Source: Nocardiopsis terrae (GTDB lineage: Bacteria; Actinomycetota; Actinomycetes; Streptosporangiales; Streptosporangiaceae). From it: DNA of 64,000 nt. Both the position numbers and the translations under genes were made by a program. Positions 58,479 to 64,000 of this stretch are shown here, piece after piece. The stretch is from assembly GCF_014651695.1 (NCBI RefSeq), contig NZ_BMXJ01000003.1:399046-463045 (forward strand), read 5' to 3'. Position 1 is the stretch's first letter. Each line of letters opens with the position of its first letter. The notes under the pieces are model-generated. The model had not been told where the DNA came from and ran no database searches. It saw only the letters and a program-made list of their open reading frames with translations.

Positions 58479-59198
58479 ATGAGCTCCTCCCTCTTCACCC
58501 GTGTGGGTCGGGACACCCGCTACGTCCTGTTGGGCTTCCCGCTGGCGCTCCTCTCCTTCGTCCTCGTCCTGGCCGGTCTGGCCGTCGGAGCCGGAACCTC
58601 CGTGCTCTTCGTGGGCCTGGCGCTGTTGTCCGCCACCCTGGTCGCGGCCCGGGGGCTGGCACACGTGGACCGCATCCGCCTCTCGGACCTCTACGGCCAC
58701 CCGGTGGTGCGCCTGCCCTACCGCGGGGCTCCGCAGGGGGCCGGGCTCCTGCGGAGCCTGCTCAACCCGCTGACCTGTGCGCGCACCTGGCTGGACGCAC
58801 TGCACCCCCTGCTGCGCCTCCCGGTCTCCCTGGTCACCTTCGCCGTCGCGGTGACCTGGTGGGCGCTCGCTCTGGGCGGCCTGCTCTACCCGCTCTGGGG
58901 CTGGTCGCTGTACTTCATCCCCGGTTACACCGACGTGGGCAGCTTCGTCCTCCCCGAGTACCCGGTACTGGCCACCCTCGCGGTCCACATGGTCGGCGGG
59001 GCGCTGTTCGCCCTGACCCTGCCGGCGGTCCTGCGCGTGCTGGCCCAGGCCGAGTCCACCCTCGCCCGCGCGTTGCTGCTCGCTCCCGAGGGCACCGGTG
59101 TGCGGGTCCTGTCCGCCCCGGGCCCCAAGGACCCGTCCGCCCCCGCATCGGGATCCGGTCAACGGCTACGGCGGCACAGGTTCGTGTCCACTCGCTGA
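58479..59198 (+). CDS. Stand-alone membrane sensor-domain protein
   Basis: The 239-residue protein has four to five hydrophobic segments (VLLGFPLALLSFVLVLAGLAVG and neighbours) and resembles the putative Sensor domain (PF13796) normally fused to actinobacterial histidine kinases. Here it ends after a basic C-terminal tail with no kinase domain. It may be a separate ligand-sensing subunit or a remnant. Its leaderless promoter is intact, so it is probably expressed. Confidence 0.72.
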   Translation: MSSSLFTRVGRDTRYVLLGFPLALLSFVLVLAGLAVGAGTSVLFVGLALLSATLVAARGLAHVDRIRLSDLYGHPVVRLPYRGAPQGAGLLRSLLNPLTCARTWLDALHPLLRLPVSLVTFAVAVTWWALALGGLLYPLWGWSLYFIPGYTDVGSFVLPEYPVLATLAVHMVGGALFALTLPAVLRVLAQAESTLARALLLAPEGTGVRVLSAPGPKDPSAPASGSGQRLRRHRFVSTR

Positions 59199-59250
59199 GC
59201 GCAGGGGAGGTTCCTCGGAGAGGGAGGGGCGGCCGGGAGGCCGAGGACGC

Positions 59251-60090
59251 TCACCCCCGTAGGAAGTCCAGCACCGGTTCGGTCTGGCCGAGGACCGCAT
59301 GGCCGACCCCGGGCAGAACTCTGACCTGGGCGTGCGGGACGCACTCGCGTACCCGTCGTGCGGTCTGGTCGGAGTCGAACATCAGATCGTGCGCCCCCAC
59401 GGTCACCTGGACCGGCACGGCCAGGGTGCGCAGGGCCTCGTCCGGGAAGACCGGCAGGGTTTCGGTGCGCGGACGGAACTGGGCGAAGCTTTCGACCACC
59501 GAGTCCAGCACCGCCTGGTCCCCGGGCCGGTCCAAGCCGGTCATCAACCGGGCGGCCAGGCGTTTGCCCCGGCGCCCGAACAGCATCAGCAGGGCCGCGC
59601 CCAGGATGCGCCACCGCCTCTGGGCACCCACTCCACCAGGGCACAGCAGGGACAGCCGGGTGACCCGGTCGGGGCGGCGGATCGCGTAGTCCAGCGCGGT
59701 CCAGCCGCCCAGGGACATCCCCGCCACAGCGGCCTGCTGCAGGCCGAGTCCGGCGAACACGTCGTCCAGCCACAGCGCGCCGGCCTCGGTGGCCAGGTCG
59801 GGGCGTGAGGGCGCGCTCAGCCCGGGTTCACCGGGCAGGTCCACCGCGTACACCCGGAAGTGCTCCGACCAGGCGGGTAGGTCTGCGAACCAGGCGGCGG
59901 TGTTGGCCCCCGAGCCGTGCAGCAGTACCAGCGGCGGGGCCTGCTCGGGCCCGCAGGCGAGCACGAAGGTCTCTCCCTCGCGGGTGGGCAGGTACAGGTG
60001 CTCGGCGGGGACCGGTCCTTCCGCCAGGGCCTGGCGGTACCGCTCCTGCAGCCTCAGTCCTCCGGCTTCGGTTCGGTAGATCATACTCAT
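59251..60090 (-). CDS. Alpha/beta hydrolase
   Basis: The 279-residue protein has LVLLHGSGANTAAWF (oxyanion region), the nucleophile elbow AGMSLGGWT, the acid in VGAHDLMFD and the histidine in LPGVGHAV. These are the standard residues of esterases and lactonases. AAGGAGG lies 9 nt before ATG 60090; an overlapping ATG-TCA-TGA mini-ORF (60095-60087) occupies the optimum spacing and may modulate initiation. It is divergent from an ABC exporter. Confidence 0.85.
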   Translation of the reverse strand: MSMIYRTEAGGLRLQERYRQALAEGPVPAEHLYLPTREGETFVLACGPEQAPPLVLLHGSGANTAAWFADLPAWSEHFRVYAVDLPGEPGLSAPSRPDLATEAGALWLDDVFAGLGLQQAAVAGMSLGGWTALDYAIRRPDRVTRLSLLCPGGVGAQRRWRILGAALLMLFGRRGKRLAARLMTGLDRPGDQAVLDSVVESFAQFRPRTETLPVFPDEALRTLAVPVQVTVGAHDLMFDSDQTARRVRECVPHAQVRVLPGVGHAVLGQTEPVLDFLRG

Positions 60091-60181
60091 GACATGGAAC
60101 CTCCTTGTGGTTCTCTAAATTACCCTAAAGTTCCCTCGCATAGTGGAACATGAGGATCATAAGAGGAGTATGCTTGAAAAC

Positions 60182-60212
60182 TTGACCTCAACTAATGTTG
60201 AGGTTCTACGGT
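60182..60212 (+). promoter_or_regulatory. MerR/SoxR-type promoter of the ABC exporter
   Basis: TTGACC (60182-60187), a 19-bp spacer and TACGGT (60207-60212) carry the palindrome CCTCAACTAATGTTGAGG (60186-60203) in the spacer. The 19-bp spacing and the site's position are diagnostic of MerR-family activation. The palindrome closely resembles the SoxR box (CCTCAAGTTAACTTGAGG). Confidence 0.72.
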
Positions 60213-60248
60213 TCAAGGGAACCCAACCCAACGGACCGGTGGACGACC

Positions 60249-62135
60249 ATGAGTATGGAAATGGCCGCGTGGAACTCGATCTACCACGCGATGCACGCCC
60301 AAGAGGACCAGCGCCCCTTCTCCCTGCCGATCCTGCGCAGGATCGCCTCCTTCGCCCGCCCCCACTCCCGGCACCTGGGCTGGTTCCTCGCCCTGAGCGT
60401 GCTCACAGCGGTCCTGGCCGTGGCCTCCCCGCTCCTGGCCGGGGAGGTCGTCAACGCCATCGTCAGCGGCTCCGCGATCGAACCCGTCCTCCGCCTCGCC
60501 GGGCTCATCGCCCTGGTCGCGGTCGCCGAGGCGGCCCTGTCCCTGATCGTGCGCTGGCTGTCCGCCAGGATCGGCGAAGGACTCATCCTGGACCTGCGCA
60601 CCACCGTCTACGACCACGTCCAACGCATGCCGGTCGCCTTCTTCACCCGCACCCGCACCGGAGCCCTGGTCAGTCGGCTCAACAACGACGTCATCGGCGC
60701 CCAACGCGCCTTCAGCGACGTCCTGTCCGGGGTGATCAGCAACCTCGTCACCCTCGTCCTCGCCCTGGTCGTCATGGCCACCCTGTCCTGGCAGATCACC
60801 CTGATCGCGCTCCTGCTGCTGCCCGTCTTCGTCCTGCCCGCCCGCCGCATGGGCGCCCGCCTCGCGAAGATCGAACGCGAACGCACCCTCCACAACGCCG
60901 CCATGGGCACCCAAATGACCGAGCGCTTCTCCGCACCCGGTGCCACCCTGGTCAAGCTCTTCGGCCGCCCCGGTGAGGAATCCGCCGAGTTCGCCCGCCG
61001 CGCCTCCCGCGTCCGCGACATCGGCGTACGCACCGCCATGGTCCAGGAGGTGTTCTTCACCGCCCTGACCCTGGTCTCCGCGCTCGCCCTGGCCCTGGTC
61101 TACGGGCTCGGCGGCTTCTACGCCCTGCGCGGCCAGATCGACGCCGGAACCGTCGTGTCCATGGGAATGCTCCTCACTCGCCTGTACGCGCCGCTGACCG
61201 CCCTGGCCAGCGCCCGCGTGGAGGTCATGAGCGCCCTGGTCAGCTTCAGCCGGGTCTTCGAGATCCTCGACCTCAAGCCACTGGTGGACGAGAAGCCGGA
61301 CGCGCGTCCGGTCCCCGAGGGGCCGGTGTCCCTGGAGTTCGACGGCGTCACCTTCGGATACCCCACCGCCGACAGGGTCTCCCTGGCCTCCCTGGAGGAG
61401 GTCGCCACCCTCGACACCACCGACAACGGGCCCGTCCTGCACGAGGTGTCCTTCCGCGTCGAACCCGGACAGACCGTGGCCCTGGTCGGCTCCTCCGGCG
61501 CGGGCAAGTCCACCATCGCCCAACTCACCCCCCGCCTGTACGACGTGGACGAGGGCACCGTCCGCCTGGCCGGAACCGACGTCCGCGACCTCACCTTCGA
61601 CTCCATCCGCGCCACCCTGGGCATGGTCACCCAGGACGGCCACCTCTTCCACGAGTCCATCCGCGCCAACCTTCGCCTGGGCTCCCCCGAAGCCACCGAC
61701 GACCGGATCTGGGACGCCCTGCGCCGGGCCCGCCTGGACACCCTGGTCGCCTCCCTGCCCGACGGCCTGGACACGGTGGTCGGTGAACGCGGCTACCGGT
61801 TCTCCGGCGGTGAACGCCAGCGGCTGACCATCGCCCGCCTCCTCCTGGCCGGACCCGAGGTGGTCATCCTGGACGAGGCCACCTCCGCCCTGGACTCCAC
61901 CTCCGAAGCCGCGGTCCAGGCGGCCCTGGCCGAGGCACTGGAGGGCCGCACCGCCCTGGTCATCGCCCACCGGCTCTCCACCGTGCGCGCCGCCGACGCC
62001 ATCCTCGTGATCGAGGCCGGACGGGTCGTGGAGCGCGGCACCCACACCGAACTGCTGGCCCGGGGCGGACGCTACGCCGAACTCCACCGGACCCAGTTCG
62101 CCGAGGGGAACCCCGAACCGGCCACGGTCAGCTAG
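60249..62135 (+). CDS. ABC transporter (fused membrane and ATPase domains)
   Basis: The 628-residue protein has an N-terminal six-helix exporter domain (residues about 40-330) and a C-terminal ATPase with Walker A GSSGAGKST near 414-422, Q-loop TQDGHLFH, signature FSGGERQR near 518, Walker B VVILDEATS and switch IAHRLST. It is a homodimer-type exporter of the MsbA/LmrA class. ATG 60249 is used because homology begins there; the promoter ends 36 bp upstream. The SoxR-like promoter suggests induction by redox-cycling compounds. The strong hairpin at 62198-62225 follows. Confidence 0.92.
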   Translation: MSMEMAAWNSIYHAMHAQEDQRPFSLPILRRIASFARPHSRHLGWFLALSVLTAVLAVASPLLAGEVVNAIVSGSAIEPVLRLAGLIALVAVAEAALSLIVRWLSARIGEGLILDLRTTVYDHVQRMPVAFFTRTRTGALVSRLNNDVIGAQRAFSDVLSGVISNLVTLVLALVVMATLSWQITLIALLLLPVFVLPARRMGARLAKIERERTLHNAAMGTQMTERFSAPGATLVKLFGRPGEESAEFARRASRVRDIGVRTAMVQEVFFTALTLVSALALALVYGLGGFYALRGQIDAGTVVSMGMLLTRLYAPLTALASARVEVMSALVSFSRVFEILDLKPLVDEKPDARPVPEGPVSLEFDGVTFGYPTADRVSLASLEEVATLDTTDNGPVLHEVSFRVEPGQTVALVGSSGAGKSTIAQLTPRLYDVDEGTVRLAGTDVRDLTFDSIRATLGMVTQDGHLFHESIRANLRLGSPEATDDRIWDALRRARLDTLVASLPDGLDTVVGERGYRFSGGERQRLTIARLLLAGPEVVILDEATSALDSTSEAAVQAALAEALEGRTALVIAHRLSTVRAADAILVIEAGRVVERGTHTELLARGGRYAELHRTQFAEGNPEPATVS

Positions 62136-62197
62136 GCGCCCCCCAGCAGCACGGGAGGGCCGGGGCCCTCCGGAGCCGGAACCCTGCCAGGAACCCC

Positions 62198-62225
62198 GTC
62201 CCCCGGTGGCGCCACACCGGGGGAC
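62198..62225. terminator. Terminator hairpin after the ABC exporter
   Basis: GTCCCCCGGTG-GCGCCA-CACCGGGGGAC forms an 11-bp perfect stem with a 6-nt loop followed closely by a short T run. It lies between convergent genes. Confidence 0.8.
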
Positions 62226-62263
62226 GGCCGTTTTCGGCCACGGGGATGGCGGAGCGGGTTCGC

Positions 62264-62650
62264 TCAGCCGAGCAGGTCCCAACGGTTTCCGGCGATGTCG
62301 AGAAAGACCGCGACACGACCGTAGGGCTCCGTGCGCGGCTCGGTGACGAACCGGACCCCGGCGGCCGCCATACGCGTGTGGGCCGCCTGGAAATCGTCCA
62401 CACGCAGGAAGAAACCGACGCGTCCGGCGACCTGGTCTCCGACCACCCCGGCCTGTCTGTCACCGTCGGCCCGGGCGAGGAGCACGCCCGTCCCCGATCC
62501 GCGCGGACGTACCACGACCCAGCGTTTGGGGCGCCCGTCGTTGGTCAGCGAGGGCGAATCCTCCACGAGCTCGAAGCCCAGGGCGCTGACGAAGAATTCA
62601 ATCGCGGGATCGTAGTCGTCGACGACGATGGTGACCAGGTCCAGGTTCAT
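62264..62650 (-). CDS. VOC-family protein
   Basis: The 128-residue protein is a two-module VOC fold: LDLVTIVVDDYDPAIEFFVSALGFELVED, then VGFFLRVDDFQAAHTRMAAAGVRFVTEPRTEPYGRVAVFLDIAGNRWDLLG (in pieces). Family activities range from glyoxalase to dioxygenase and antibiotic binding; none is indicated here. The ATG at 62650 follows TAGGCT at 6 nt. Confidence 0.85.
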   Translation of the reverse strand: MNLDLVTIVVDDYDPAIEFFVSALGFELVEDSPSLTNDGRPKRWVVVRPRGSGTGVLLARADGDRQAGVVGDQVAGRVGFFLRVDDFQAAHTRMAAAGVRFVTEPRTEPYGRVAVFLDIAGNRWDLLG

Positions 62651-62656
62651 GGCTTC

Positions 62657-62662
62657 AGCCTA
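62657..62662 (-). promoter_or_regulatory. Leaderless -10 of the VOC gene
   Basis: TAGGCT on the minus strand ends 6 nt before the ATG at 62650. Confidence 0.5.
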
Positions 62663-62798
62663 GGGAGTTCCGGCAGGGTGAACGGGGGCGAAGCCGAGCG
62701 GGACCGCGCCCCGGCCGGCGGACGAGCGCGGCCCGAGGGCGGGGCGGCACCCGTAAATCCGTGGCCCCTGGCACGGCGCCCGTGCCAGTCTCTCCGCC

Positions 62799-63533
62799 AT
62801 GACAGCGAACGAGGCACACGAAGCGTCCCTGCCCGACGGTACGGATCCGGTCAGCGGCAGGGTCCTGGTCAGCGGGGCGACCGGCGGGATCGGCTCGGCC
62901 CTGGTGGACGCTCTGGTGGCGCGAGAATGGTCGGTGACGGCCCTGGGCCGTGACCGCGAACGCCTCGCCGCACTCTCCCGCGGACGTCCGCGGGTACGTA
63001 CGGTGCGAGCCGACCTGCGCCGTCCCGAAGCCCTCGCCGAGGCGGTGGCCGACCTCGGGGAACTGGACGCGTTCGTGCACTGCGCCGGGGTGTCCCCGGT
63101 CGCCCCGGTCACGGACTCCCCGGTGAGCCTGTGGCAGGAGGTGCTGGCGGTCAACCTGGTCTCGGCCGCCGAACTCACCCGCGTCCTGCTGCCCGCCCTG
63201 CGCGCCAGCCGCGGGCACGTGGTGCTGGTCAACGCCGCACCCGGTCTGCGCGAGGTACCGGGGTGGGCGGCCTTCGCCGCGAGCAAGGCGGGGCTGAGCG
63301 AGCTGGCGGGCTCCCTGCGCCAGGAGGAGGCCGCGCACGGGGTGCGGGTGACCGGTGTCCACCCGGGCGGGACCGCCACGGAACTGCTGCGCGAGGTGCG
63401 GACTGCGTTCGGGCGTGACTACGACCCGGCGGAGTGCATCCAGCCCGCCACCCTGGCCCGCGCCGTCGTCGGTGTACTGGAGCTGCCGAGCGACGCCCAG
63501 GTCACCGAGATCCACCTGCGCCCGGGCGCATGA
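62799..63533 (+). CDS. SDR-family protein lacking the catalytic Ser and Tyr
   Basis: The 244-residue protein has the classical-SDR cofactor motif GATGGIG (residues 26-32), the HCAGVSPVAP region after strand 4, and ALRASRGHVVLVNAAPG. Two active-site residues are changed: the catalytic serine position reads NAA (A146) and the catalytic Tyr of YxxxK is F159 in FAASK (K163 kept). Related actinobacterial SDRs read VNSGAG...YAASK. The change is encoded directly (GCC and TTC codons), so the protein probably cannot oxidise alcohols by the normal mechanism, though it may bind NAD(P)H. The start is ATG 62799. Confidence 0.8.
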   Translation: MTANEAHEASLPDGTDPVSGRVLVSGATGGIGSALVDALVAREWSVTALGRDRERLAALSRGRPRVRTVRADLRRPEALAEAVADLGELDAFVHCAGVSPVAPVTDSPVSLWQEVLAVNLVSAAELTRVLLPALRASRGHVVLVNAAPGLREVPGWAAFAASKAGLSELAGSLRQEEAAHGVRVTGVHPGGTATELLREVRTAFGRDYDPAECIQPATLARAVVGVLELPSDAQVTEIHLRPGA

Positions 63534-64000
63534 GACGGCTCGCCCGCCGCCCCGGGCCGCCCCCGCGTTGAACGGGGACGGCCGGGCACAGCGGCCGGGC
63601 TCGGACCGGTGGTCCGGAACGGCCGACACGCCGGTCCGGTCAGAGGATGCGCCTGACCGTTCCTTAACAGTGTGCGGGAGTGCCCTGTGGTGTTCTCCCG
63701 GTACTGCGCGCGTCCCGAACGGTGTTGGACGCGCTGGTCCCCCGTGTTCTTCGTTCCCCGGTTCGGGCACGCGCATCGTGTGCGCGCTCCGGGGCCGGGC
63801 GGCGGGTTCCCTCGCGCCCGGGGACACCACGATCGGCCTGGGCGGTCCGAGGCCCGCGCCCATCGCCCCGGTGGGTGCGGGGCGGTGCCGTCCGACGCCG
63901 GACCGCGTGCCCCTGGGCGCGCCGCCGACCGCGATGCTGGCCGCATCGTGACGGGAGGTCTTGCGTTTCTTGTTGGTCAGTCAGAAGGCCATGGGGGATG
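63534..64000. other. Intergenic region to window end
   Basis: I find no gene, tRNA or hairpin worth calling in this 467-bp stretch. Short open frames on both strands lack ribosome sites and any familiar motif. Any gene to the right begins beyond the window. Confidence 0.45.

Noticed and set aside
60213..62282. A 689-codon minus-strand frame opposite the ABC exporter
   Set aside because: Gly/Asp/Gln-rich low complexity and fully antisense to an unambiguous ABC transporter.
63540..63960. Open frames on both strands at the right edge
   Set aside because: Low-complexity Arg/Pro/Gly products and no start signals; treated as intergenic.
1..64000. CRISPR arrays, insertion sequences and a biosynthetic gene cluster
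   Set aside because: No regularly spaced repeats, transposases or modular synthase genes were found. PabAB and the methyltransferase stand alone.

Overview
The window is very GC-rich with GC-loaded third codon positions, frequent GTG/TTG starts and many leaderless-looking promoters (a TANNNT hexamer 6-7 nt before the start codon). It carries actinobacterial families such as a fused aminodeoxychorismate synthase, an Rv2629/Balon-like factor, zf-CGNR, a fulvocin C-related protein and DUF3052-like, DUF4180 and DUF2784 proteins. It reads as a chromosomal segment of a filamentous actinomycete; a Nocardiopsis-like organism is my guess, not demonstrated. I saw no rRNA, tRNA, CRISPR array, insertion sequence, prophage or large biosynthetic cluster.

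Region 1 (1-13.9 kb) is a carbohydrate / sugar-acid utilisation locus. It holds a LacI-type regulator, a leftward operon (two Gfo/Idh dehydrogenases, a DUF6807 protein, a nucleotide-sugar-epimerase-like SDR) and a rightward ABC sugar importer with two permeases and two tandem paralogous binding lipoproteins. It ends with KdgD and alpha-ketoglutarate semialdehyde dehydrogenase, which together convert 5-dehydro-4-deoxyglucarate to 2-oxoglutarate, next to a divergent IclR regulator. Similar 16-bp LacI-type operators sit at both divergent promoters, and a different inverted repeat lies between kdgD and iclR. No ATPase (MsiK-like) is encoded here.

Region 2 (13.9-33.6 kb) is a series of regulator/target pairs and stress or detoxification enzymes: LysR/beta-hydroxyacid dehydrogenase, AraC/MFS, TetR/quinone oxidoreductase, GlxA-type AraC/quinone oxidoreductase, DJ-1, DtxR, a PhoD phosphatase, a Balon-like ribosome hibernation candidate, a fulvocin C-related protein, DUF4291 and an amidase.

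Region 3 (33.7-47.7 kb) holds folate (pabAB) and biotin (bioB) genes, an ABC-F protein behind a long leader with a WhiB7-like promoter, a sugar/H+ symporter, a DDAH / FAD oxidase / RidA group, a zf-CGNR regulator divergent from an MFS transporter, a WYL regulator and a Uma2 nuclease-like protein.

Region 4 (47.8-64 kb) holds small membrane and hypothetical proteins, GNAT enzymes, a third Gfo/Idh protein, a histidine kinase / response regulator / DUF4097 operon, a FhuF-like protein, a decayed VOC pseudogene, an HTH-DUF4180 pair, a methyltransferase, a MarR regulator, an ABC exporter with a SoxR/MerR-type promoter, a VOC protein and an SDR that has lost its catalytic Ser and Tyr. Many convergent gene pairs are separated by strong GC-rich hairpins that probably terminate both transcripts.
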